Source of the DNA: Erythrophleum ivorense
Lineage: Eukaryota; Streptophyta; Magnoliopsida; Fabales; Fabaceae
Direction of reading: 5' to 3'
DNA: 64,000 nt
Assembly (NCBI GenBank): GCA_026724425.1
Contig: JAIUCV010000226.1
Coordinates: 62,001-126,000, forward strand
In this document: piece by piece, positions 24,001-35,829 of the stretch
Layout: the number at the start of each line of letters is the position of its first letter
Numbering within the stretch: the stretch's first letter is position 1
The notes under the pieces: model-generated
Database searches by the model: none
The model's input: the letters and a program-made list of their open reading frames with translations, nothing else
Told to the model about the DNA's origin: nothing
Position numbers and translations under genes: made by a program

Positions 24001-24852
24001 AACCTACCTTAAATTCTTGCTCTTCCAAGTGGCTTCCTCTTGCACCCAAGCCTTTCCTCTAATCCTAACTTCTCCTTGCTGGGGCAGAACCAAAATAGCA
24101 TCAAAATACATTCTGAACCCATGGAAATATGGAGGAGAAGGAGGGGAATATTTATTGTAAAGACAAAAGGAAGAAAACACACCCTTTCATACCTATTCAA
24201 GGCTTCTTCTTCTCCTTCGTTGTTTCTCCTTCCACATGATGCCTTGGCTAGAGTTTTTAGTAGTTTTAGAAATGGGTAAAACATTGGTGCAGCTTGGGGA
24301 GGGCTGGAACATGTTTTAAGAGAGCAAAAAGCAACTTTTCCTTTTGCATTTTAGTCCCTATTCTTGGCTTTTTCATTTTAGGCCTATTTTAACTCCTTTT
24401 TGAAATCCGTCTTTTCCATTATAATATTTAGGCTTTCTAACTTATAAAATGCTTTTGGAACCACTCAAATTGGATTGAAAATCATTTTGAACTATTTGGT
24501 CAAAGTTTTAGTCAACATTTGCCGAACTCGTTCACTAGGGGGTTTCAACTGCTCTAGGGATTTCCATGATTTTCAGGGCCTTTGAGAACCCCATAAAGCT
24601 TAAATTTTTCATTTAAAAGCCCTCCTGTGAGTTTTCAAATTTTTTCAAAAATTACCAAAATGCCCCTACATTTTTCAGCAAATTTTCTGAGTTTCTCTGA
24701 CTCTGGTTTTCAGGCATCTTAAACCTCAAATCCTCATTTTCTATTATTTAGAATTTGATCCTAATTTTAGTTGGCATCAAACTTCTCTATCTAGGGGACT
24801 TCCTTTGGAAACTGACTCATTTTCGTCGTTTTTCGAAAAATCAGACATTACA
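21051..24852 (-). repeat. L5: LTR of the same family, divergent outer end
   Basis: From about 21480 to 24852 it aligns with the other minus copies, ending ATCAGACATTACA. The first 430 bp (21051-21480) do not resemble the usual LTR 3' end, so the start is uncertain. No convincing 5-bp duplication is seen (left TGACG, right CAACA). It contains the minisatellite at 22821-22985 and a conserved AGCTACCTTG near 23156. Confidence 0.75.
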
Positions 24853-25570
24853 CAACATGGTTTATGTGGATGAAAGTCAATGCATGAATATGTGGCAATG
24901 TGAGTGGGCTAGATGTGCATTCACGTGGGGGAGAGCTTACCTATATGTCTTGCTACTTTGTTTAAGGGAGTGGACTGTGTGATGTGTAAATGGAGTGTGC
25001 CTCCAATCCCACGTGTATGATTGTGTGAAATTTGGATGTGTATGATTGTGAGTGAGTGAATGGAAGGACGTGTATCTGTATGAATTATCTGGACTCATGA
25101 TGTATGTTTAATGTGTGTTGCTTGTGACGTGGAATGTGGGTATGTGTGAGTATTCCATCAAATCTCTTATACCATCAGCTCCTATTTCCCATTCTTATTT
25201 TTTTAGAAAAATTTCATTAAAACCCTAGACATTATTCCCTCATTTATAGTTGCAAAATATGGCTTCCCTCCTTGAATTTTGGCTCTTGATTTAATCTTAA
25301 AGCTTCAATCATTTTCCAAATTAATTTTTATCCTTTAAATTCCCATTACCCATCAAAATCTGCACAATTAATAGAAAATATTAAGCATGAAAATTTCACA
25401 AAATTATTTAGAAGAATTTATGCATTAAAATCCAATAATTTTGCATACAAATTCCTAAAGCATAGAAATAGCCAATAAAATCAAATATTATCTAATTAAA
25501 TCCCTTAAGCCATATTTAATCATCAAAATATTCAAATTAAAGGAAATAAAATATAGAAAAATGGCATTTT
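24853..25570. other. Unassigned, probably transposon non-coding sequence
   Basis: TG-rich to 25190, then AT-rich. No domain recognised. It may be the continuation of 12372-13691 beyond L3-L5. Confidence 0.35.
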
Positions 25571-25795
25571 ATCACCATCCCATGTGTTAAAAACATAAGA
25601 TGTTAAGTTGGGTACAGGACTAAGATATGAAGAAACCCTTATGGCAATTCTGGATAGATAGATTAAGAAGCTACATTCAAACGAAATTGCACCAATGAAG
25701 GTACTATAGCGCAATCATTTACAAGAAGAGACTACATGGGAAGTAGAAAGAAAAATGTGTGCAAAGTATGCCCATTTGTTTAAAGATTGAGGTTA
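25571..25795 (+). pseudogene. Second gypsy family: chromodomain-like Pol C-terminus
   Basis: A single frame with four internal stops reads SPSHVLKT, then LRYEETLMAILDR, IAPMKVL.RNHLQEETTWEV and AKYAHLFKD before the stop. This is the chromovirus C-terminal tail, where the chromodomain sits. It overlaps in content with the 11890-12370 fragment (both include the MLRK...DPSHV region), so it is a different copy. It is followed by a purine tract at 25830-25841 and the LTR at 25842. Confidence 0.85.
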
Positions 25796-25829
25796 GTTCA
25801 CATATTTAAATTTGGCAACTAAATTTCCT

Positions 25830-25841
25830 TAAAGGAGAGAA
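25830..25841 (+). other. Polypurine tract of the second gypsy element
   Basis: TAAAGGAGAGAA immediately precedes the LTR start TGTAAAAACC. Confidence 0.8.
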
Positions 25842-28462
25842 TGTAAAAACCTAAATTTTATAATAAAAATAATATAATAACAACAACATTAATATAAGTG
25901 TAAACTTAAAGTTTTTGAGTTGGAAACATTTTCTTTTATCTTGATTTGTCTAGATTTTTTTTACTATACCTTATTAATAAAATCAATTAGTAGAAGTAAC
26001 TAAAATAAAGCTTTGGTCTGGTGAAAGCCAAGGAATTCCCTTCTTTAATGTACATGTTCGAACTTCAGCAAGTCAACTTGCCCAAATTTTTCTCTTCCTT
26101 TGCCATTTTTGTGCCATATCAAAAATACCCCTACTTACTCTAATAGAAAGCTAGCTTTTTGGTCATTTTCCTTGCCAAACTTCTATTGTATGCCTTCTCC
26201 ACCATAACTATACTTCAAACAGAAAAAGAATGTAGAGAGGAAAAAAGGGAAAACTTCTATCATGCCTATCATCTCTTTTGTAGGTGGTTTAACATCTTAA
26301 TTTCAATGCCTTTTAACTTCATTTTCATAGCATGTTTTCAATCAATTGCTCTAGTTTTTGGAGTGGTTTTGTTGTTGTAAATTGTGCTCCATTATTGCAA
26401 CTTTGATAGCAAAATTTTGTGCAGAGCTATGCCCATTCAAGTTTGTAACTCTAACTTTTATGTTGTTTATATAGTACCTTTATTTTTCTTTGATTTCCTT
26501 GCTTCTTGGTGCATCATTTTCGTTCTCCAATTTGTCCTGAAATTTGTCTACATGTCCTTTCCACCTTGTCATAGTTATCGGCCCCAAAATAAAGTAGAAT
26601 TTGGGAGTTAAGTTGAGCTCCTCTATCAATGCTTGTTTGGTTAAGAGAGAACCTTAGAGAGTAAAGTGAATTAGTGAAAATTAAACTAGCCACATTCTCC
26701 AAAATTCATCCTCCAGCATTGGTATTCTATTACACCACCATCACTATGGCTTTGGGTTAGCATTGAACTCTCAATCTTCATTGTTGCTACAAGTAAATCC
26801 CATAATCTTATTTGAATTTTTTTTCCTTTTTAACTATGGGTCTAGTAGTGTAGTATGGTTAATTCTTTTAATTTTGAATGGAAGTAGTCCTAGGCCATGT
26901 TAAATCTATACCTTATTTTTGCCAATTTTAATCTATGTTTTAGACCCCTAGAAATATTGGAAAATTACTATTGTTAATGGAAAAGAACCCAAGAACTTCA
27001 AGTTGGAAACTGTAAGGAACTCATTAGCTTTTGAGAAATTTTTAACTTCCCAACTAAAAAGTTTTATATTTGACATTTGATCAAAAGAATAGAAAAAAGG
27101 GAATGAAAATTTCATAATTGAAGTATTCATGGATTAGTAGTGGTTAGAAGGAAGAAATATGATCTTTGAGTATAAAAATGTATAACTTGAGTAATTATAT
27201 TTAAATTGGTGTTGTGAATGAGACATAAATAATTATGACAACCGAAAAGACTTGTCAAGACTAGTACTAGGGAAAGTGGGTTAATTTCATTATGTGACAA
27301 TTTAAGGCCATCCAAGTATTAAGATTTTATGAAACAGTGCTATAAGGTATTTTGGAGAATTATTTATGACTAACGAAATAGTGGAGGATATAGTAAAAAT
27401 TTTCTCTTTGTCATCTTAAAAAGGTGAGTAAATCATGCTGATTGTGCATGCTATGTAATTTTTGTTTCATTTCCTTTGTTTAATTAATTAGTTATTTATT
27501 TCTTTTTTATTTAATATTTATTTAAAGATTACTATATTATGGGGACAAACCATCCTTTAAGAATGTTTCTTTCTACATGTGAAATCTTTAACTAAAATTT
27601 ATGATCTCTATATATTTGAATATTTCATGATTTCCTTTAATTATATTCTTTGATGAACAATGAGTATAATTAAGAATTCTGAGTGATTTTAAACATATAT
27701 CTATGAAAGGATTTTTTTTTTTGAGCTATCTATTATAGGACTCTACAGCTAACATAGTAGTTGCTAACCATGGTGCGCCATGATCAAAACCCAACTAGCA
27801 AGGGTGTAGCTAGCCCATGTGGTTGGCCACCACACTATATCTGTTTTGATTTTCGCGAGTGGCATGCTTAGCATCTATAGTTATTTATCCTCATGAGTTG
27901 TATGCCCTGCATCTATTTTGTTTGATTCTAATTAGACACTCCTGTTATATTTTTATGAATGACTTACTTAAAGTATTCGACAATCACTATTTATACATTT
28001 AAACCATTTGATTAACTACTATTGATGAAAACTTTAATGCATGGTCTGTCCCTATCTATCATAGTTAGCACTAAGTGCCAAACTCACTTCGCTTATTTTT
28101 TACATTTTTAGATAGCAACGCTAAACTTGAACTTTCTTCAGTGGCATAAAAGTAGTAGTACTTGCTCTTTGGTGAGCCCCGCATTTATCCACGAAGGCAT
28201 ATTTTGTTTTTCAATATGTAATTGATTTTATTCTATACTTTAGATGTAACTCTGTTGTTTATAGACAAGACTCCCCACCCTTAGTACTTGATGTATAGTG
28301 GACTTGTGATGAGAGCACAACTCTTTTATGATGTAGACATTGTGTTAGACTACTTATAAAAACTTTAAGATATCCTATTTTTAGGGGAGACTCTGTCAAA
28401 ATTTCTATAAAAGCCATACATAATTGATTATGTCTGTTTAAAGTATGACTTATGGTTTTACA
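25842..28462 (+). repeat. 3' LTR of the second gypsy family (2.6 kb)
   Basis: Runs from TGTAAAAACC after the purine tract to GGTTTTACA at 28462; the ends form an imperfect inverted repeat. Length 2621 bp. It is unrelated in sequence to the L1-L12 family. The downstream flank is the ankyrin pseudogene, so this element inserted beside or into that gene. The expected duplication (AAATG, 28463-28467) cannot be tested because the element's 5' end is not in the window. Open frames within it are not credible genes. Confidence 0.82.
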
Positions 28463-28489
28463 AAATGTTGGTTCTATTATTTGACATCA

Positions 28490-28850
28490 AATCATGGGGA
28501 CTCCCAATGAACATAAATAAAGTCCTTATATTTAACTAGGCTTACAAAGGTGAGATTTATCTTGTTTTTTATGCCGATCATATTCTTTAATAGGGGGTGT
28601 GACATAATATCTTCATTATCGCAATGTGCTACAAAGTGAAAAGCCATCCTTCCCCATTTGTCTCTCATGTATGCCATATTCCTATCATACTATAGCAACA
28701 CCTTTAACAAATCAAGAGATTGATGAAGTGCTGCCAAATGAAATGGAACCTAACCATTTTCATCTACTTATTTAGCTAAAGGCCTCATTAGCAACTTCAA
28801 CACCATTTTTATAACACAAATACATTAACTTCATCCAAAAACTAATTTTA
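28490..28850 (-). pseudogene. Ankyrin-repeat (ACD6-like) gene fragment, downstream part
   Basis: Minus strand reads VDENG.VPFHLAALHQSLDLLKVLL.YDRNMAYMRDK, then GRMAFHFVAHC, with at least three stops. The VDENGWTPLH / LL.YDRS.AY..DKEGRTALH pattern is typical of the plant ACD6/ITN1-like ankyrin proteins, membrane-associated factors linked to defence. The N-terminal neighbour of this block (GPDGRT) lies at 47770-47905, on the far side of the copia insertion and in the right order. This is the only recognisable non-transposon gene remnant in the window. Family assignment is from memory of motifs and not from a search. Confidence 0.72.
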
Positions 28851-29028
28851 ATCTAACTATATCCTTAGTATATTTTTTCACATGAAAGCTTTCTAAATTT
28901 GAAGTGTAGATGAAAAACATGCCTATCATACTATAATTTATATGAAAAGTTAATTTCAAGACCATTATTAGTCATAAAGCTAAGTAAATATCATTTTAAT
29001 TATTTCAAAAGCTTATATAAGTTGTTAT

Positions 29029-29571
29029 TGTTGGAACATATTTTAAAATTATAATTGAAAAGGGAATATTCTCATTATTCTTTTATTTGAATAGTTTATA
29101 ATATTCAATTTATTTGAAATTTAAAATACATTTAAATGATCCTCATTATCTTCTAACTTTTTACGATTACCAAATAATGTAGTTTGTTGGTTAGTGATTG
29201 GTTATTTTAAATGTATAAATACATTGTATTCTTTGATGAGAAGACATGATGTATTTTTACAATTAACCAATTATAAGTTTTAAGAGATTCCTTGACAAGA
29301 GAGATCCCATGAAAAATCACCATCATTGAGGTCTCCCAACTTGTTAGAAGAAACTTCTCATAAGATTAAATCCCTTTATTCTTTTATTCGTGATTTTAGG
29401 TCTTAAGATCGTGAAATTAATGTTAGGTTCCTACATTAAATTCATCTAGCACGCCAAGAGGTAGTCATCAATTTGTGTTTTCGCTATATATAATTTCAAT
29501 TAAGTTGTATAAGATTATTATACAAATTTAATTTTAGGAAAATTCAATTTGTAAATTAAATATGTCTTACA
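29029..29571 (+). repeat. 5' LTR of the copia element
   Basis: TGTTGGAACATATTTT to ATGTCTTACA, 543 bp. It aligns with the reassembled 3' LTR and is followed two bases later by the primer-binding site. It ends with a run of AT-rich leader sequence. Confidence 0.88.
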
Positions 29572-29573
29572 TG

Positions 29574-29587
29574 TGGTATTAGAGTTT
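29574..29587 (+). other. Copia primer-binding site
   Basis: TGGTATTAGAG resembles TGGTATCAGAGC, the complement of initiator Met-tRNA used by most plant copia elements, with one C-to-T change. It lies 3 bp after the LTR end. Confidence 0.8.
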
Positions 29588-29867
29588 CACTCTAATTACA
29601 TTTACCTACTATATGAAAATTTGGCAAAATTTTAAAAATCCATAATTTTCTAATAAAAATAAAAGAAGAGAATTTTAGGAATTTATTATGTGGTTTAAAT
29701 TTATGAAATTGATTGATTCCAATTCATTTTGGGTTCATAACCTAATGTGAGAAAGTCAAGGACTATTTATAAGTTATAAATGAAATTTAAAAGTCATCAA
29801 ATAAGTCACTAGCTGATAGTAATTCTCCATAAACTAAATTGCCATTAATAGTGTGTAAAAGCACATA

Positions 29868-30180
29868 ATGCAAATGGGAGACATAGTTGCATACAACCTT
29901 CTCAAAGTAAAGATCTCCTTTTATTCTTGGTGTAAACCATCCTTAATTAGCTACCTCATCAATATTGGCTCTTATAGATTTCCTATAAGCACATATAAGG
30001 AAAAGTGGACATTAAATGTCTTATTGGACATGTGCATAAAAGAAAACAATAGGCTCATTTTTGGAAGGTGGTAAGGTTGTGCATGAGGTTCATTTGGTCA
30101 CTAGGTCCGAGAAGAGAGGCCAAAGGAAGAGGGATATGAGGAACAATTGCCCTAAACGAAAGGCCTAACTAGAGAAGAAA
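29868..30180 (+). pseudogene. Copia Gag remnant
   Basis: Open at 29868-30074. The end of that frame reads PISTYKEKWTLNVLLDMCIKE, matching the Gag region just upstream of the zinc knuckle in copia elements. A lysine- and arginine-rich stretch follows (GQRKRDMRNN near 30116). No clear CCHC knuckle was found. Confidence 0.68.
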
Positions 30181-30339
30181 AGATATATTCTTATTTATAG
30201 TGTGTTTTAAATCTCATTTAATTCAAACTTATCATAAGTAAAAATTCTTCTAGTTTGTGGCATGGGGGAATTAGCACATATCTCCATTGACAGAATCAAA
30301 GGGTTTATAAAAGGATGGGATTTTTAAATCCCTAAACCT

Positions 30340-31190
30340 TACTTACTCTGATTAATGTGTGGACTATATTAAGGGATAAGTAGACTAATATGCCACTTAA
30401 AAGAGATAGAACAATTTTTGAATTGTTAGAGATCATATACAATAATATGTGTTGTATTAATTTATATTCTAATGGTCATAAATATTCCATTCCTTTTAAT
30501 GGTGACTTCTCACACTACATGTACACTTACTTGCTTTATATTTGAAGTGATGCACTTGATGCCTTTAAGTTGTATAAAGAAAAATTAAAGAAATGATCTA
30601 GTAAACATATTAATATGGTAAGGTTAGATAGAGGAGATAAATACTTTGACAGATACACAGGTGATGGAGAAGAACTTGGTTCATTTACTAAGTTCTTTTA
30701 AGAGCATGGTATAGTTTCACAATATGCCATACCTTAATCACCTAATATAAATAGCGTGGTTATAAGAAGGAACTATACATTATTGGTCCTAGTAAGGAGT
30801 ATGTTTAACAGCTCCAAACTTCTTATTTCTTTATATAGAGACTCACTTAAAACAATAGTATATATTTTGAATAGGACTCCAACAAAAACTATATCCAAGA
30901 CACCCTTTAAAATTCAAAAAGGTTGAAAGCCCATTTTGAAGCATACACATGTATAGGGTTATCTTGCAAAGGTAAAAGTGTATAATCCATATGAAAAGGT
31001 GTTAAACCCTAAAACTATCACTACATATTTTGTTTGCTATGCAGAGAAGTCTAAGAGATATAAGTTATATTGTTCTTTATATTCAATGAAACTTATTGAA
31101 TTTAGAAATGCCAAATCTCTTAAAAATGACATAATTAATGGGAATGATCAACAACATGACCTAGTCATTGAGGATGATCATGTATAACAA
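30340..31190 (+). pseudogene. Copia integrase, broken
   Basis: Pieces read FELLEIIYNN, then MVRLDRGDKYFDRYTG (near 30616-30660, the second Asp block), HGIVSQYAIP, NSVVIRRNYTL (replacing the usual NGVAERRNRTL, so the catalytic Glu is lost), LNRTPTKTISKTPF near 30870, and an open C-terminal part 30978-31187 with YFVCYAEKSKRYKLY and FRNAKSL. Stops occur at roughly 30-80 bp intervals in the upstream part. Copia order is integrase before RT, as here. Confidence 0.85.
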
Positions 31191-31549
31191 ATTATCTCCA
31201 CTAGTTATGGTAGAATATTAGTTTTACATAACACCCATCTTGTTGGGGTGAATACAAAACATAATAAAGTTCCTACAATCCAAGTTAGTCATGCTAAAAA
31301 CAAGGAGAATCAACATTGAGCTAGTCTTATCAATTTTTTAAGAGGCATTTCATAATGAAAAAGAGACACCTCAAATAGCGATAAAGGATACTCCCATTAA
31401 GCAACTTCAACATTAATAATAGGTTAAATTGAGATAACCAACAAGGATTAGGAAATTGGCAATTTCTTATGACTACATAAGGTATGTTATGAAATATGAT
31501 CATGACATAAATATTGAGAATGATCCCATAATGTTTTAACAAACAATGA

Positions 31550-32215
31550 GTGGTATAAATTCCAAATTGTGGCATGATGTCGTGATAAATGAGATGGAAT
31601 TTATGACTAATAATAATGGTTGGGACTCTGTACAATTATCAAGTGAGGCCAAGGCAATTAACTATAAATGGTTCTTTAAGACAAAAAAAATCACTAGGCA
31701 ACACTGAGTGCTACAAGACAAGATTGGTTACCAAAGATTTCATATAAAAGGAGGGAATTAATTACAAAAAGACATTTTCTACTTTATTAAAGAAGGATTC
31801 CTTTCATATCTTCATGACTTTAGTTGCCCATTTTGACTTGGAATAAAAGCAAATAAATGTGAAAACTACCTTCCTCCACTTTGATTTTAAGGAAGACTTA
31901 TACATGAAATAACTTAAGTGGTTTATCAAACGCCAACGAAAATTTAGTATGCAAGATTAAAATTTCCTTTGCCAGACCCAAGTAAACCTCATGACAGTGG
32001 TAGTTGAATCCCATAATGTGATCATATTTCTCAGTTCCATTGAAAACATCGTAGACCAATGTTTATACCACAAGGTTAGTATGAGTGAAGTCATCTATTT
32101 GGTTTCATATATGGATGGCATATTGCTTATATCTAGTGACTTAAGGCTATTACATGAGATAAAACAACTATTGTCCAAAAACTATAACATGAAAGATATA
32201 AGTGAGGCATAGGCA
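31550..32215 (+). pseudogene. Copia reverse transcriptase, broken
   Basis: Landmarks: NEMEFMTNNNGWDSVQLS near 31590, INYKWFFKTKK near 31657-31690, FHIKGGN near 31738, then 31991-32212 with VDQCLYHKVS and SYMDGILLISSDLRLLHEIK. The YVDD active site has become YMDG, so the second catalytic Asp is gone. Frameshifts separate the parts. Confidence 0.85.
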
Positions 32216-32469
32216 TCCTCTATAATAGATATGAGGATTCATATAAAGATAAATCTCAAAATATCTTAAGATTACCATAAGAAATATATATTAATTAAGT
32301 ACTTGAACATTTCTTAATAAAAGGTCGTTGTTCACCAAATATGATGCCCATTATGAAATGAACAAATTTATTTTATTTCTATGTGTTAAATATGATCTTC
32401 AAAGAGAATAGATAAAAAATGTTCCTTTACTTCAATAGTTAAAAGCTTAATGTTTGTCTAGATGTACAC

Positions 32470-33050
32470 AAGGCTGGACATAACTTTTACTAAGGGAATG
32501 TTGGATAGATACCAAAGTCACTTAAGCTCTTGGATCATTAAAAAAGGCAACAAAGATTGTTATGAAGTGCATTCAAGGTACATTAAATTTTATGCTTACA
32601 TATAGGAGAACCAATAATTTAAAAGATGTTAGTAATACAAACTCAAACTTGGTAGGATATGTTAACTTTAAAAAGGTCAACATTATGCGATATCTTCATG
32701 CTTGCTGAATGAGCCATATCATGGAAGAAAGTAAGAATGCTACATTATCATTGATTGCTACTTCTACCATCAAAGGCTAAATTTATACCCTATTTGAGAC
32801 AAGTTTATAAGGCCATTTGATTGAAGAATTTTGTCATTGGGCTTCAAATTACAAATTCAATTGAGCTCATCAAGGAGATACTATACACAAACACATAAGG
32901 ACAAATGGTCATAAAGCACAAGGAATAAGATCCTTTAACTAATAGCATGCATTAAAAGAGTTTAAAAATCATATATCTATATGAAGAGTTAGATCATATC
33001 AAGTTATTGTTGGTCTAGTTGAAATACATTTAAGTGACAAAATTTGAATT
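32470..33050 (+). pseudogene. Copia RNase H remnant
   Basis: Degraded sequence after the RT. Weak matches to the copia RNase H region are ISWKK...SLIATSTIKG near 32715-32775 and TLFETSL.GHLIEEF near 32790-32830. Little else can be read. The purine tract follows at about 33286-33298. Confidence 0.6.
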
Positions 33051-33285
33051 GTGGTTTGTTATCTCTAATTTTTGCATATACATTTTTGTGAGATTATCAA
33101 ACATTTGAGTTTGGAATAGAATAGACATTTAAGGATTATTTATAAAGATAATTGCCCCATAAAGATTAAATATGTTATATGTGATACATGGAAGGTAATA
33201 TTCACTTTCAGAGAACTTATTGCTATGATTCTTATAATGTGTTTAATTTACTCATGAACTTACTATTTACTAATTTAAATTTAGA

Positions 33286-33298
33286 TCAAGTGGGAGAA
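33286..33298 (+). other. Copia polypurine tract
   Basis: CAAGTGGGAGAA precedes the 3' LTR start AGTTAGAATATATTTT (TG decayed to AG) at 33299. Confidence 0.75.
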
Positions 33299-33573
33299 AG
33301 TTAGAATATATTTTCAAATTATAATTGAAAATAAAATATTCTAATTATTCTATTATTTGAATATTTTAAAACATTTAGTTTATTAGAAATTTAAAATATA
33401 TCTAAAAGATCTTCATTATATCCTAATTTTTAGGGATTGCTTGATAGTATAGTTAGTAGGTTTGTGGTTCGTTATTGAATGACTAAATATACTATATTCT
33501 TTTATGGGAGGACACAACGTATTTTCACAACTAAACAATCCTCTACTTTTGAGAGGTTCTTTGACAAAAGAAT
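33299..33573 (+). repeat. Copia 3' LTR, piece 1
   Basis: Matches the first half of the 5' LTR and ends at TTTGACAAAAGAAT, where L6 is inserted. The remaining pieces are 39858-40033 and 47559-47643. Confidence 0.88.
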
Positions 33574-35829
33574 TGCAATACCATATTTATCTAGCTATCA
33601 TATCCCATTCAAAGGTTCTTTCCCTTTTCCCAACATCTTTTCTAAGAAAATGGATTAAAAATAATAGATTATTTTGCATTACGTAAGGGATAAAATTTTC
33701 ATTTCTAGCCCATGGACCATATGAACTCATCCATCTCATTCTCCAATTTAATTACACACATAAAATTAAAAACCATATAAAAGGTTGCCCAAAATCACAG
33801 CTTATAGCATATATACACAAAATAAAGCAAGTCAGTCTCAGGTCCAACTTGATAGATTTCTGGTGTAATTTTGAAAAATCATAACTAAATCTAGAAAAAT
33901 TAAAATCAAGCAACCTATAGCTTTTTGGAAATCTTTGGATGTTAAATTTATATAAAAATAATGACAAGCCATAAATATATCATTTGGACTATGTTTGACA
34001 ATAGATAGGTGATATAGGTCAAACTGCCTAGTGTTTTTTATACAATTTACTAATATAAATTTCAAAAATGCATAACTAATTCCATAAAAATCCAATTCAA
34101 GCAAAATATACCAATTTGGAAAGCAACAAATGTTAAACTTAAGTTAAAAATACGTTCCAGACCAAGACAAATATGTTTATCTATTGAAAACTAATGTAAT
34201 AGTACATGAACTTGGCTGGCATTACTGATTTAGACATAGAATTTCAAAAATTCATAACTCTTTGTTTAGTCCTCCTAATGAGGTGCTTCTAGTTGCTACA
34301 AGTCACTGACAATGTCTAATTTATTTTTATAATATTTTACATTCATTGGACCACGTTTGACCTATAGATGACATAAAAATCTAAATTGACCATATGAATA
34401 GTGCTTATATCAGGATAGCAAAAAATTGGCAACTTTAAAAATTCATAATTAATTCCACAAAGTTCTAAATAATCTGATCTTAAGCTTTCCAAAAAGTTCT
34501 AGATGACTCTATATGCATGCCAAATTTTATGAGAAAATTCATCCATTTGGTCAGTTTGTGGTATAGGGTTGCAAAATGAACCTTTTATACTTCTAAAAGG
34601 TCTCAATGGGTCAAATTTTGCTTCCTCTACTTCTAGGGCCATATAAGCACGTGGGAAAGCATCAAAATAGGCTACCAAACATGTTTCAAAGGTCCAATAA
34701 TCCAAATCTTGTAAACTCACTCTCCCACACCAAGTTATACGCAATGGACATATAAACAAAATCTTGTCATTCATTGCCAAAAAACTTGCTACATCATTCA
34801 AGTGGCACCAATTGCTCATATATACATCAAGTATTCATATAATTACATATGCTCAAAGGGGGTCTTACATTACATACATCATATGCCATTAAACTAGTTA
34901 CAAAGTGGCCAATCATCACACTTCCATATCAATCTCCTTTCTTTATGCTTAGTGGCTTCCATTCCTTCATTCACTTGATCCACCTAGATATGTTAGGTAA
35001 TAGGGAGGAAAGAATGAAATTCTAGAAATCTCAATAGCTCTCCTCCCTTCCAAACACACAATATGAATGCAATTTTCATATCTAAGATGTATGTATGGCA
35101 TTCATAAAATTCTCAAACATACATAGAGCATCTCTTCCATTCAAGAAGTCACAAACAAAATACATAGGCTTGCCAAGACAATGATTTAGCCTCACCATTC
35201 TTTTTCAGACTTTTGCACTTGCCTCACCTATTTTTAAGAGACTTTTGACTAAGACTCACTCTTTCTAGAGACTTTTGACTTTGTCTCACCCACTCTTAAA
35301 GACTTTTAGCTCATCCTTAGGGGCCTTTGGCTTCACCAAGCTCAAGCAAGCCAAACACATTCATGAAACCATTTTACAAGCATATAAACATAGCAACATG
35401 CCATGGGCATGTGATTATTTTCTAGAAACATATATCATAGTTTAAACATGCACACACACATTCAAAGATAAGGAAAACACCTAAGCATGTGTGAAAGAAA
35501 GAAAAAAGAGCTACCTCGTGCACAAACACACACTTTCTTCTATGCAAATTTTTCCTTTCCCTCAACCAAGCACCCACATGAGGTGGAACTTGATTCCTTG
35601 GACATAGACACACCATATGGAAGCCAATTACACTCTTGGAATAATTTCTAAAGTTACACATTCATTTTAAAGGCTTAGTTTGTTCCTATGACTCATTTAT
35701 GATTCCATAATACACTTAATGAAGCAACACCAATCATTCATGATCTTAGCTCCATTCTTTCCTTCCATCTATGATTCTTGTCTCCATTTAGACCTCATGG
35801 AGTCATCACACAATCTATGGGAGGAGCCT

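Noticed and set aside
12372..25574. A single element bounded by TGATGCAACC and TTTTATCA with gypsy fragments as its two flanks
   Set aside because: The two gypsy fragments overlap in content (both include the DPSHV region), so they are not halves of one interrupted copy, and the 5-bp flanks (GTTAG, CCATC) differ.
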